From Arenibacter sp. ARW7G5Y1 (lineage in GTDB: Bacteria; Bacteroidota; Bacteroidia; Flavobacteriales; Flavobacteriaceae), in contig NZ_QJJZ01000009.1 in NCBI RefSeq assembly GCF_003201775.1, positions 164,247 to 228,246 of the forward strand: a DNA stretch of 64,000 nucleotides. Direction: 5' to 3'. The notes under the pieces are model-generated. The model was not told where the DNA came from, searched no databases, and worked only from the letters and a program-made list of their open reading frames with translations. Within the stretch, counting starts at the first letter, position 1, and each line of letters begins with the position of its first letter. Of the stretch, positions 35,962-45,223 are shown one piece after another. The translations under genes and the position numbers were made by a program.

Positions 35962-36414
35962 TTAGGATAGACCATCAATCAATTCCATTTGAGCATCAAA
36001 GACCTCGACCATAACAAGGTCCCCATATTTTAATCCCTCAATCTTTGGAAGCAGAAGCTCCAGTATAGTCGGGTTTTGAAAATGTTCTGCTTTGGTGGTA
36101 GGATCTGGCATATAAATCAACCCCTTATAGGTAGTTTCATTAAATTGAAGGGATGCATCAAAAAAGTAAAAATTCTCAGGAGGGATATAGTCGGACCAGT
36201 TTACATTCTCAAGAAAATATTTTGGTTTTTTTATTTTAAAGGTATACGGAGCAATGTCTAAATTGATAGTCCCTGGAAAGTATTGATTTAGGTTCAGGCT
36301 TTTTTGTAAGAAATATTTGTATTGGGCTTTTAAGGTTCCCTCAGGATAGCGGGGGTCTTTGGCCTTCCCAGAGGCAACTCCATGACCTTGGCATACTATG
36401 GCATTCACTTTCAT
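35962..36414 (-). CDS. Hypothetical protein resembling CTP-dependent riboflavin kinase (DUF120-like) fold
   Basis: The 150-residue protein starts MKVNAIVCQGHGVASGKAKD and has YFPGTINLDIAPYTFKIK at about 45-62. It ends ILELLLPKIEGLKYGDLVMV. The order of a Gly-rich opening strand, P-G-T-x-N-L-D-I and a closing L-x-x-G-D-x-V-x-V-x-V resembles the archaeal CTP-dependent riboflavin kinase barrel. The resemblance is by pattern only; the catalytic Asn and the flavin loop cannot be confirmed. It lies 94 bp downstream of the end of the sensor kinase gene. Confidence 0.6.
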   Translation of the reverse strand: MKVNAIVCQGHGVASGKAKDPRYPEGTLKAQYKYFLQKSLNLNQYFPGTINLDIAPYTFKIKKPKYFLENVNWSDYIPPENFYFFDASLQFNETTYKGLIYMPDPTTKAEHFQNPTILELLLPKIEGLKYGDLVMVEVFDAQMELIDGLS

Positions 36415-36507
36415 TCTTCTATATTTTTGGCCATTTTTTGGAAAGATTATAATGTTTCTTTACTTCTAGTTTTCAATTTTAAAGTAAAAACCCACTATAT
36501 TTCAATA

Positions 36508-38931
36508 TCATTTTTTAAAATATTTTTGGAGCAATGTAAGCAGTTCGGCCCTGTTGATCGGTTTTGTTAAATAATCATTACAACCAGCAACCAAAGCTTT
36601 ATCCTTATCCCCGGAAAGTGCAAATGCACTCTGGGCGATAATGATAACATCCTTATTGATTTTCCTAATTTCCTGGGTAGCAATATATCCATTCATTACG
36701 GGCATTTGGATGTCCATCAAAATTAAGTCGGTATCCGGGTTTTCTTGAAACATTTCCACAGCTTCCAGTCCGTTCTGTGCTTTAATAACTTTTTTACTGT
36801 ACTTATCCATTTCCTTGGAAATCAGCATTGCGGATATTTTGTCATCCTCGGCTATCAAAGTTTTAATTTTATTTATTTCAAATTCTTCATCAACTGGTGC
36901 AATGGTTTTTTCCTTTACCTCCAACTCTTCAGTACCAGGTTGATAGGGAATGGCAAAATAAAATGTGCTACCAATTCCCTCTTTGCTTTCCAGCCATATT
37001 TTTCCTCCAAGCATGTCTAAAAAAGCCTTTGAAATGGACAGACCCAATCCAGCTCCCTGCTTGGCCATAACGTTCTGAACATCTGCTTGTATAAAGCGTT
37101 CAAAAATCACATCCTGCCGATCTTCCGCAATTCCAATTCCCGTGTCCTTTACAAAGAACTCCAAAAATTCCTCCTTTTGAGAATACCCTATTGTAATTTC
37201 TCCCTGCTGCGTATATTTTATAGCATTTTTGACCAGATTCGTAAGAATGGCAAATAGTTTTTCTCCATCGGTTCTAATGACTATATTTTTTTTGGAGAAT
37301 TGTTTATCTATATAAAGACCTATGTTTTTGTTTTCTGCTTCAGGTTTTAGTAGGTTACAAACAAAATCCACCTGATTGTAAATGTCGGTATCGGTATAAG
37401 AAATATTCCTTTCACCGGATTCTATTTTGGAAATACTAATAATGTCATTAATTATATTGAGCATACGATCACCTGCCCTTTCTATAATTTTAATGTAATT
37501 GTTTTGTTCATCCCCCGAAAGGCCTGGATCTTTTAACAATCTGGAAAAACCAAGAATACCATTCATAGGTGTTCTTATTTCGTGGCTCATATTGGCGAGG
37601 AATGCAGACTTTAAACGGTCACTTTCCTCCGCCCTTTCCTTTGTTTTAAGTAGTTCCTGATTGGCTTGATAAAGCTTTTGATTCTTAGCTTCAATTTCTC
37701 TAGACTTCAGCTTTAACGATATTTGAACCTTTTTTCTTTCTGTTCTATCGGAAACTGAACCTGCAATACGGATTGGTTTTCCGTGTTCATTTAAAACGGA
37801 TGCCCCTCTGGTAAAAATCCACGCATAGTCACCAGTCTTTTTTCTTATTCGAAATTCCAACTGATAAGAAACGTTGTTTTCTAAATGATTTTTTAGAACC
37901 TTCATAACACGTTTGGAATCATTGGGGTGTATCCAATCTTTCCAATTGGAGAATCGGGCTTCCACTTCCCTGGGCTGATAGCCCAATATCTCGTACAACC
38001 TATCGGAAACCCATAACTTATCGCTTTCGAGCACCTTCCAATCCCATATACCGGCATTCGATGCCTTCACGGCCAAAGCAAACCGCTCTTCACTATCTTT
38101 TAGCAAGCGGATAGATTCCGTTTCTTTGGTAATGTCATGTGAATTATAAAAAACATATTTTTTTCCATTCTCAGAATTGATTATGGGGGTCAAGGTTACT
38201 TCTGCATGGTAGGGGAAATTTTCGATGGAGACTGACTCAACAAATTTTATTTGTTGATTGGAATCTATTACCTTTTTATAATTATTTATGGTGTTTTTAA
38301 CCACGTCGGGTTCAAGATAAATGTAATCCTTGCAAACCACTTCCAGCGTTTTCCCGATCAGGTCTTCTTTGGTGACATGTATCCCGAATTGTTTGCCTTT
38401 GTCCAGATAGGAGTTATTTACAGCAACTACTTTAAAACTATGATTACCTTGATACTCTACCAACAATTGAAGATCTCGGGTATTGTTAAAGATAACGGAC
38501 AAGAGGCTTTGACTGTCCAAAAATTTAATTTCGGTCTTCTTTTGCTCGGTTATATCACTAATTAAAATGGAGAATTTACCTTTTACCTGCGAGAATCCAT
38601 ATATATCATAAAATTTATTGGTGTTGTGGTTGTATTCTGTAAAATGTATGGGTACTTGATTTGACGCCAAGAGCGCAAACCTTTCTATCCATATCAATTC
38701 AATATCAGGAAAAATTTCTTTAATGGTCCGCCCTATAGTAGTTGTTATTTCTAGTCCGGTTTGTTCTTGGAAACCTTTGTTGATCCTTAAAAATCGGTAA
38801 TCAATAGGTGTAAGGTCTTGGTCATAAACCATTTCACATAACGCATAGCCAATGGTAATACCATCGAACATTTTAAGGATTTGTTCCTCCTTATAATCGT
38901 CTTCGTTGATTAGTTTTTTGTTGGTATTCAT
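36508..38931 (-). CDS. PAS-domain hybrid sensor histidine kinase with receiver domain
   Basis: Numbered from the upstream ATG at 38958, the protein has 816 residues; Met10 (ATG 38931, MNTNKK) is the more likely start. There are three PAS units (about 28-140, 150-280, 285-410, the last with a PAC). A coiled linker follows (412-450). HisKA has His459 in FLANMSHEIRTPMNGILGF. HATPase_c has the N box ILTNLVKNAIKY, DTGIGIAED and GAGLGLSI. The receiver at 695-815 has Asp704-Asp705, phospho-acceptor Asp749 (LILMDIQMPVMNG) and Lys799. There is no transmembrane segment, so it is cytosolic. No output regulator is adjacent. Confidence 0.9.
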   Translation of the reverse strand: MNTNKKLINEDDYKEEQILKMFDGITIGYALCEMVYDQDLTPIDYRFLRINKGFQEQTGLEITTTIGRTIKEIFPDIELIWIERFALLASNQVPIHFTEYNHNTNKFYDIYGFSQVKGKFSILISDITEQKKTEIKFLDSQSLLSVIFNNTRDLQLLVEYQGNHSFKVVAVNNSYLDKGKQFGIHVTKEDLIGKTLEVVCKDYIYLEPDVVKNTINNYKKVIDSNQQIKFVESVSIENFPYHAEVTLTPIINSENGKKYVFYNSHDITKETESIRLLKDSEERFALAVKASNAGIWDWKVLESDKLWVSDRLYEILGYQPREVEARFSNWKDWIHPNDSKRVMKVLKNHLENNVSYQLEFRIRKKTGDYAWIFTRGASVLNEHGKPIRIAGSVSDRTERKKVQISLKLKSREIEAKNQKLYQANQELLKTKERAEESDRLKSAFLANMSHEIRTPMNGILGFSRLLKDPGLSGDEQNNYIKIIERAGDRMLNIINDIISISKIESGERNISYTDTDIYNQVDFVCNLLKPEAENKNIGLYIDKQFSKKNIVIRTDGEKLFAILTNLVKNAIKYTQQGEITIGYSQKEEFLEFFVKDTGIGIAEDRQDVIFERFIQADVQNVMAKQGAGLGLSISKAFLDMLGGKIWLESKEGIGSTFYFAIPYQPGTEELEVKEKTIAPVDEEFEINKIKTLIAEDDKISAMLISKEMDKYSKKVIKAQNGLEAVEMFQENPDTDLILMDIQMPVMNGYIATQEIRKINKDVIIIAQSAFALSGDKDKALVAGCNDYLTKPINRAELLTLLQKYFKK

Positions 38932-38958
38932 AAATAGGCTATTTCTTTGCAAGAACAT

Positions 38959-39314
38959 ATGGAACCCACACGAACTATTTCAATATTACAACGACGTTAA
39001 TGGATAAGTTTGATTCTTTGGCTTATATGCTTACGAACAGACGCGTAAAAAGGTTGGATTTGACTCAATAATTTCCTCAAATGTAGGAAATTTTAACAAC
39101 CTTATGAAAAAATGTTAATTATTTGTTAATAATAAATGTATCCTCCATTCCTGATTGTTCGTCATAAAAGTTTGAAAGTTATTCCTGTGGGAGCCTTGAA
39201 TGCCATGGATTGGAGGCTATATTTTAAAAGTTTACCAATTAAATATAAGTATTTTACTGCTGTTTAAGTAGCTTCCTCTATGAGTTGCTTTCGGTATCGG
39301 TGGGGCTGGACAAT
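38959..39314. other. Gene-free interval upstream of sensor kinase
   Basis: About 355 bp of AT-rich sequence between the kinase start and the end of the GHL-type gene. It should hold the kinase promoter. I see no coding frame, repeat or clear hairpin. Confidence 0.45.
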
Positions 39315-40418
39315 TTATTTTAAAGGAATTTCCCGATATTCGTTGTACACTTTTTTCATCACTTCTGTTTTACCTTCATCCTCTGCTATGGCATGGGTGG
39401 TAAACATCATAACGCCGGTCGACTTCCCAGCTAGTCCACCACGTAGTGCCGTTTCAAAGGCTTTATTGGTAACTATGCCAGGTTCATTGTAGGCTTGGAC
39501 TATGGGCCATATTTTGGGGAAACCATCCTCCCTGGAATCTATTTTTTTGCTAAACCATTCAATATTTTCGCGTACCCAATTGGGTTTTCTTCCCATTCTT
39601 TGGTGGTAGACCATTGGTGAAAAAACATCAATGGTTTTCTTCAATAGATCGTAATCCAAACCAAGGATACGTTGCCTAGCGCCATTAAATTCTTCGTCCT
39701 TCCAAGGACAATGATAAAGTCCCAGAAGGGCATTGGGTTTAATTTCGGCCATAATGTCCTTAATGTTGGCAGTCCAGTCATAAATAATTTGGCAACGCCA
39801 TTTTCGCCATTCCGAATCATGGTTGTCAAGAATATATTTCGCTATTTCGGGAGTGGAAATATCCGGCAAATGCACATTGCTATCCTTTGAAAAACTGCTA
39901 AGACAATGTCTGCAAAAACATGTTTCAGGCAAAACGGGTTCCGGGTCTTCAAATTGGGCGTGCCAGTGGACATAGTCCATCCACACCCCATCCAGATCAT
40001 ACTCTAAAAGTAAGTCGCGCAGCTGATCGAAACGGTATTTTCTAAATCCGGGTTCGGTAGGGCAGGCACCCATGAACCAAGTAGCGGCCTCTACTCTTTC
40101 TCCCTTTTCATTTAGGGCCCAGGCCTCTGGATGGGTATCCACATAACCTTTGCCGTTTAAAGTGGCAAATTCGGCATATACCTTGGCCCCTTCGGCCCTT
40201 GCGCGGATGATCATGTCCTCGTTAACGGACCCGCTGTGGACAAATATGGCATTAACCCCAAGGTCGTCCAATTTATACCCTTTGTCCCATAGGGGGTTTG
40301 GATTCCCATAAACACCCCTGATCTCTATGGTTTTAGTGAAAGATGGCCCACAGGATACCAATCCGAGCGTGGAAATAAGGAATAGTGTTATACATCGGAG
40401 TTTGAGGTTAGTGGCCAT
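39315..40418 (-). CDS. Lipoprotein TIM-barrel glycosyl-hydrolase-like protein
   Basis: The 367-residue protein has a lipoprotein signal peptide (LISTLGLVSC, Cys23). A TIM barrel follows with strands IRGVYGNPNPLW (about 33-44), NAIFVHSGSVNEDM, KVYAEFATLNGKGYV, DLDGVWMDYVHWHAQF (about 138-153, candidate catalytic Asp) and VFSPMVYHQRMG (about 264-275). ETCFCRHCLSSF at about 163-174 is a Cys cluster with CxxC spacing. This layout matches the putative glycosyl hydrolases of the GHL10/DUF4015-like group. The polymer target is unknown. It should face the periplasm or surface. Confidence 0.72.
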   Translation of the reverse strand: MATNLKLRCITLFLISTLGLVSCGPSFTKTIEIRGVYGNPNPLWDKGYKLDDLGVNAIFVHSGSVNEDMIIRARAEGAKVYAEFATLNGKGYVDTHPEAWALNEKGERVEAATWFMGACPTEPGFRKYRFDQLRDLLLEYDLDGVWMDYVHWHAQFEDPEPVLPETCFCRHCLSSFSKDSNVHLPDISTPEIAKYILDNHDSEWRKWRCQIIYDWTANIKDIMAEIKPNALLGLYHCPWKDEEFNGARQRILGLDYDLLKKTIDVFSPMVYHQRMGRKPNWVRENIEWFSKKIDSREDGFPKIWPIVQAYNEPGIVTNKAFETALRGGLAGKSTGVMMFTTHAIAEDEGKTEVMKKVYNEYREIPLK

Positions 40419-40541
40419 ATCCTTGAATTTAGAGAATTAATTTACAACTTCCTTCATAATATTATAGCTTCATTATCATTAATAAGCATACGGATCTACC
40501 CGGAATTGCTGTGTCTTGTTCAATAATAATGGGTAGAATTC

Positions 40542-41249
40542 TTATTTTATACCCCCAAAGGCTCCAAAGCACATATTCTTGTGCAGTATTTCCACCTTGC
40601 TAAAGCCTAGCTTTTTCATAAGCTCCATCTGGTACGTCATAGATCTGGGGGAATCCTCTTTGTCCACATAATCCAACACCTTTTTTCTATAGTCCTTTCC
40701 GCCCAATTCCTCCAAATAGTCCCCATATCTTTCCCAGGTATATTCATTTAGTATTTCGCTGTCTTGCGTAACCAGGTCCGAAATCATTAAGCAACCTCCC
40801 GGTTTTAGCAGGTCATATATCTTCCTAAAGGTTGTTTCCCAATCTTGGTCGTCCCTTAAATGGTGAAGCACGGCCCCTGCCAAAATGATATCGAAATGGT
40901 TTTGCTTTAAGGAAACCTCCCTGACATCTCCCTTTACTAAATGCACCTTTTTATTGGTCTGTTCAGATACCCTTTCCAAGGCCTTGTCCAACATTGCCCC
41001 ACTAAGATCTACCAAGGTACATTCCAGATTGGGAAGCTTGGAGAGCATTTTTAGGGAATAGTTTCCTGCCCCACACCCAATGTCCAATAATTGCTCGGCA
41101 TTGGGGGCAATTCTCTTGGCTGCTTCGGTTATCAGCTCCAAGGAAATTTTTGCGTCGATGGTGGTAAGTTGCCCGGTGTCCAAATTGGAGAAACGCTCCA
41201 CATCCTTGTCGAAACGTTCCCTGATCTCCGTTATGGTTGATTTTTTCAT
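40542..41249 (-). CDS. Class I SAM-dependent methyltransferase
   Basis: The 235-residue cytosolic protein has AEQLLDIGCGAGNYSLKML (motif I, about 54-72) and LECTLVDLSGAMLDKALE (about 74-91). Motif IV follows as HFDIILAGAVLHHLRDDQDW (about 116-135), with GGCLMISDLV near 151. It belongs to the UbiE/Methyltransf_11 group. It lies 30 bp downstream of the Ldh-family gene, so the two are probably co-transcribed. The methyl acceptor is unknown. Confidence 0.85.
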   Translation of the reverse strand: MKKSTITEIRERFDKDVERFSNLDTGQLTTIDAKISLELITEAAKRIAPNAEQLLDIGCGAGNYSLKMLSKLPNLECTLVDLSGAMLDKALERVSEQTNKKVHLVKGDVREVSLKQNHFDIILAGAVLHHLRDDQDWETTFRKIYDLLKPGGCLMISDLVTQDSEILNEYTWERYGDYLEELGGKDYRKKVLDYVDKEDSPRSMTYQMELMKKLGFSKVEILHKNMCFGAFGGIK

Positions 41250-41280
41250 TACTTGTTAAGTATATATAAGTGCTACTTTT

Positions 41281-42300
41281 TTATGATTCGGCCAGGGCCA
41301 TAATCTTTTCCCAAACACTATCGCTAACAGGCATCCCGTTCTTTAGATTTTCTTCTCTGGTAAGGGCACTCCTTTCCCCTGGATAATAAATTTTATCTCC
41401 GGCCTGCATGGGTTCCACGTCCTGGGTATAATTAATAATTTCATTTAATAGTTTTTCCTGAAGTGCCTTGTCTTTAAAAACCTCTTGGTATATGCAGAGG
41501 TATACCTGGGATATTCCTGTTTCAAAGTTCTTTTGCCCTACTTTATAGGTAGAATTCCCGGCGGACAATAAGGTGGCCAACATATCCAAAATTATGGATA
41601 GGGCCGAACCTTTCCAATAGCCAATGGGCAGGCCGCGTTCCTTTATCGTAATTTTCTCTGGATCGTTGGAAAGCTCGTCATTGGCATCCCATCCCCCTGG
41701 GAAGGGAAGTTTTTTACCCCTTAGTTTATAGTCGTTGATCTTTCCGAAAGCGAACTGGGAAATGGCCATATCCAGTATTACATTTCCCCCCTTGCGTGGA
41801 ATGGATACAATGAACGGGTTATTGCCAATTCGGCTGTCCTTACCGCCCCAAGGCGGCATATTGGGCTGTGTATTGGTAAATAGGATGGAAATGCAACCGG
41901 CGTCCGCAGCCAGTTTTCCATAGGTGCCGCCGCGCATCCAGTGATTGGTGTTGCGTAAGGCTACAAGACCCATGCCTTGTGTTTTTGCCAGTTCCACAGC
42001 CCGGTGGGTACACTTGGTAGCATTAATGATACCCGGGCCATAATTCCCGTCCCACCGTTCGATACTTCCAAAAGATTCCACTTTTTCAGCTTCGGCATCA
42101 ATCTTAACGGAACCGTTTTCCACATATTCCAGAAAAAGGGGAACGCGATTAATTCCGTGTGAATTTACCCCTGCCAGCGTACTCTCGGTATAGGTTTGGG
42201 CCAGTAAATGAGCCTTTTCCTGGGGGAATCTATATTTTAGGAACAGTTTGTAAAGTACATCCTGCATTTGTTGGGACGAAATCTGCATGGTTTTGTTCAT
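41281..42300 (-). CDS. Ldh family NAD(P)-dependent dehydrogenase (YiaK/DlgD-like)
   Basis: The 339-residue protein belongs to the malate/lactate/ureidoglycolate dehydrogenase (LDH2) family. It carries TLAGVNSHGINRVPLFLEYV (about 31-50, containing the catalytic His), LVALRNTNHWMRGGTYGKLA (about 114-133), TNTQPNMPPWGGKDSRIGNNP, and IILDMLATLLSAGNST. The order and the G-x-N-P match 2,3-diketo-L-gulonate reductase-like enzymes. It reduces an alpha-keto acid, in line with uronate or ulosonate breakdown. The start is ATG 42300. It lies 30 bp upstream of the methyltransferase. Confidence 0.86.
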   Translation of the reverse strand: MNKTMQISSQQMQDVLYKLFLKYRFPQEKAHLLAQTYTESTLAGVNSHGINRVPLFLEYVENGSVKIDAEAEKVESFGSIERWDGNYGPGIINATKCTHRAVELAKTQGMGLVALRNTNHWMRGGTYGKLAADAGCISILFTNTQPNMPPWGGKDSRIGNNPFIVSIPRKGGNVILDMAISQFAFGKINDYKLRGKKLPFPGGWDANDELSNDPEKITIKERGLPIGYWKGSALSIILDMLATLLSAGNSTYKVGQKNFETGISQVYLCIYQEVFKDKALQEKLLNEIINYTQDVEPMQAGDKIYYPGERSALTREENLKNGMPVSDSVWEKIMALAES

Positions 42301-42505
42301 TTAAAATTGATTATTGAATTGTTTAGGGTGGTTGATTTCTGAGCTGAATTATATTCATCATGTGACCCTTCCCGATTAAATGTACGAAAACTATTTTTTT
42401 GGAATTAATTTGTGGGATAATGATATGAAGAGTGTCCTTTGAAAATCCAATATCCTTTATATTCCAAGATCTTGGTTTATATTTAATGGTATTTTGAACC
42501 GTATA

Positions 42506-42934
42506 TTATTGTTTGTACATTTTTCCTTCCCTTACTACATTTTTACCATTAACGGTCATGGTAGATTTATAGGTAAAACAATTCCCCTCTATGTTTATTA
42601 CTTCCATCAAAATACCATTAATTTGATTAATATATTTTTGGGCCACTGTAAGTTCTGATTTGGATTCGTCATAGGTTAGGCGAAAAGTACAGTCATTTAT
42701 CCATTCAATTTTGGATTGTTCAATTTTAGGAGCAGTCGAACCCTGTTCGTTTCTCGGAATTTCTACCTTATTTTCCATTTGGTAATTCCCTTCCCTGACC
42801 AATCTCCATGTTACTGGGGCGGCCCCGCTTGTGTGGACCAAAAAGGTACCATTTGTAAAGTCTGTACAATCCAGTTCCTGTGCGCTGGCGAATATTCCGG
42901 ATAATGCTAAAATAAATAGGGTGGTTTTCTTCAT
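42506..42934 (-). CDS. Small secreted protein of unknown function
   Basis: The 142-residue protein has a signal peptide (MKKTTLFILALSGIFASAQ) and a compact beta-rich mature domain. It has four Cys (LDCTDF, NDCTF, GNCFTY) and the pattern DFTNGTFLVHT, ESKSELTVAQKY and MTVNGKNVVREG. I recall this architecture from flavobacterial proteins sometimes mis-annotated as topoisomerase, but no function follows from that. Single gene. Confidence 0.6.
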   Translation of the reverse strand: MKKTTLFILALSGIFASAQELDCTDFTNGTFLVHTSGAAPVTWRLVREGNYQMENKVEIPRNEQGSTAPKIEQSKIEWINDCTFRLTYDESKSELTVAQKYINQINGILMEVINIEGNCFTYKSTMTVNGKNVVREGKMYKQ

Positions 42935-43321
42935 AAGAGGCGCAAAGATGTGACTTAATACAATATTTTCAAATCCAATTCAGATTTAATACAATCTATT
43001 TTGGCAATTAAGTACAACAGTCTCCTAGAACCATGCGTTACAGGTTTTAAGTAGCTAATTTTAGTTTAAGAAGCGGTTATCAGAAATGATAAGGTACCCA
43101 ATACTTTGTAAATCCTGTTATTTTTAGGGTCATACTGGATCCTGGAATAGATTACAAGTTCTTTGTTTTTGTTTTGTCTATTCGTAATTCCCTTCAAAAA
43201 AGGTTCAACAACAATCTCGTATAACCGTGGGTTAAGGGTTTCTATACATGAACTTTCAGTCTGGTATTTGACGTTAGTAATTCGGATATAATTTACGCCT
43301 TGTTGTGTCTAATATTTTTAA
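42935..43321. other. Gene-free interval with cassette-like inverted repeat
   Basis: About 387 bp. Next to the gene at 43322 it carries a split inverted repeat: ACAACAA-GGCGTA read on the minus strand from 43308, and TACGAGATTGTTGT ending near 43206, about 100 bp across. A 9-bp TTGTTGTGT at 43300-43308 recurs at 43962-43970, on the far side of the same gene. Coding sequence is not seen. Confidence 0.5.
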
Positions 43322-43933
43322 TCATTTTGCTGTTATTTGATAGGGTGTTTCAGGAAAACCAAAAAGAATTGCTTTTTCCTCGTCAATTTCCTTAATTCCG
43401 ATAAGTGTACTTCTTTCGCCATTTTCATACATCGAAGCAAAATATGTTCCCTGAAGTTTTTCCAACACTAATTTCCGACCCTCTATATTAAGTCTTTTGT
43501 TAATTTTATTTATTGTCGGATTATCCAAAATCTTATTAAACACGAAGGGGATTTTTTCATCATTCCATTCAGCTTCGAATTCGAGTGCCTGAATTTTCTT
43601 TGCGGTCAATTCTGTTTTTGTAGGTCTTATTCTTTCGTAATCCGTAGCAAATTCGGTATCTTCTATAAGCGATTCTGTTTCGCTAATAACTGTATGGGTT
43701 TTTCCCATTCTGAATATTCTTATCCGATTTTCATTAATAAACACATATTTGGTTTCAGAAAAATTTTCAATCCTTTCATGTACTTTTTTCGATAATCCGC
43801 CTACGCTTTTTTTCTCTAACCTAAAGTGAATAATTTGATTGTTCTCAAATTCAATAAATTCAGGCGGACAATAATCTGACCCTTTTTTAATCTTTAACCA
43901 AGTTCCATCAAATATCTCCATTTTATAAATCAT
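43322..43933 (-). CDS. Hypothetical protein with cassette-like borders
   Basis: The 203-residue protein is soluble and Lys/Glu-rich. It opens MIYKMEIFDGTWLKIKKG and has YVFINENRIRIFRMGKT near 63-79 and GERSTLIGIKEIDEEKAILF at about 172-191. I do not recognise a family. It could start at Met1 or Met5. The gene lies alone between two copies of TTGTTGTGT 662 bp apart, and the left border carries an attC-like inverted repeat, which suggests acquisition as a single-gene unit. Confidence 0.6.
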   Translation of the reverse strand: MIYKMEIFDGTWLKIKKGSDYCPPEFIEFENNQIIHFRLEKKSVGGLSKKVHERIENFSETKYVFINENRIRIFRMGKTHTVISETESLIEDTEFATDYERIRPTKTELTAKKIQALEFEAEWNDEKIPFVFNKILDNPTINKINKRLNIEGRKLVLEKLQGTYFASMYENGERSTLIGIKEIDEEKAILFGFPETPYQITAK

Positions 43934-44114
43934 TATAACGTTTTCCCAACATAGAGCACAATTGTTGTGTTATTAGAAGTAGGAGAGCAAACTATCCTTT
44001 GCTTTCCGCAAATCAGAAAACAAAACCTTTCCGATTTTGAGATCTCCGAAATTTGGACAAAATTAGGAATAGAAACCCAGGCCTGCATTGCTTCATAGGT
44101 TTTATTGGCAACAT

Positions 44115-45155
44115 TTAAATTTTTTCCAAAAATTCCATCAATTTTATTTTGGCGTCTCGTTTAGCTTTAAAATCCCCATCATCATTTCCGCCAAATTCAT
44201 ATTCATAATTTTTTCCACCAATATTAATTGTTCCAGTGCTATAACTGGTATTGTCATCGGGATTACTAGAAATTAAGTGTCCGGCGTTTTCATATTTTAT
44301 ATTCTGAAAAGAGTATTTAAAACTATGGGCCTGCAATCTTTTTTCTATCATATCTGCCATTATGGATGATGGCCAAACCTGATCATCACGTCCAGAAAAA
44401 AGTAGAACAGGTCCATTGGTCTTTTCTACTTTGATTGCCGCTTGTTCTATGAAATCTGTTTTTTGCAACCCCTTTTTCCAATATTCCAGCATGTTAATAC
44501 GATTCAATTGTTTGCCTGTGATTTTATCCATAGGGACGTATGGAATATCAACCCCCTTATATTTCCAACTCGATTTCAATTCGTTGGAATTGTATGGTAA
44601 AACTGTATTTGACCAGGTGACAGCGCTTGGTGCGTAGGCAACAACTCCGCTAATGGATTCGGGGAATATGGAAGCAAGTACTAATGCCAATTCCGCATTT
44701 CTAGATGCTCCCATCACAATTATTTTAGTTGGATCAACTTCTGGTTGTACTTTTAACCATGCCAAAGCTTTTTCAAAGTATTCCAAATTGATTTCTTCAG
44801 GTAACTGGGGTAAACCCTCTCTTTGAATATAGGGTAATGATAGGCCACTATATCCCTTATTGGCAAATAGTTGACCCCAATAATCTCCCCATGGTCCTCC
44901 ACCTATCAAAACTATTGATACTTTTTTATTGGTATCGGTTTTTGCAAAATAATTTGCCTGAAAACCATTTTCATTTATAGCTCTCGCCTTTACACCACTG
45001 AATAGTATACTGTCCGCTATAAAATATCCTACGACTAAGAATATGGTAATTCCGATCCCTATAATATACTTTCTGCGTTTGCCCATTTGTTGAGTATGTT
45101 GCTTACAATAATGTTGGATTATATCTGCCCAATATAGGAAATCTTTAAAACCCAT
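44115..45155 (-). CDS. BAAT-type acyl-CoA thioester hydrolase / alpha-beta hydrolase, membrane anchored
   Basis: The 346-residue protein has an N-terminal hydrophobic segment (about 28-48, IIGIGITIFLVVGYFI) and then an alpha/beta-hydrolase domain. ATG at 45086 (MGKRRKY) is an alternative start that places the anchor at the N-terminus. The nucleophile lies in IIVMGASRNAELALVL (about 147-162), where BAAT proteins have G-x-S-x-G; here the fifth residue is Asn. SIMADMIEKRL and KYENAGHLISSN (about 300) supply the Asp/His region. It may act on an acylated glycan or lipid at the inner membrane. It is 69 bp downstream of the heparinase-type gene. Confidence 0.78.
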   Translation of the reverse strand: MGFKDFLYWADIIQHYCKQHTQQMGKRRKYIIGIGITIFLVVGYFIADSILFSGVKARAINENGFQANYFAKTDTNKKVSIVLIGGGPWGDYWGQLFANKGYSGLSLPYIQREGLPQLPEEINLEYFEKALAWLKVQPEVDPTKIIVMGASRNAELALVLASIFPESISGVVAYAPSAVTWSNTVLPYNSNELKSSWKYKGVDIPYVPMDKITGKQLNRINMLEYWKKGLQKTDFIEQAAIKVEKTNGPVLLFSGRDDQVWPSSIMADMIEKRLQAHSFKYSFQNIKYENAGHLISSNPDDNTSYSTGTINIGGKNYEYEFGGNDDGDFKAKRDAKIKLMEFLEKI

Positions 45156-45223
45156 CTGTACTTTGTCCGAAATGTCCGGTATTTCAATTGGCGATTATGT
45201 GAATTTACGAAGACTGGATTATT

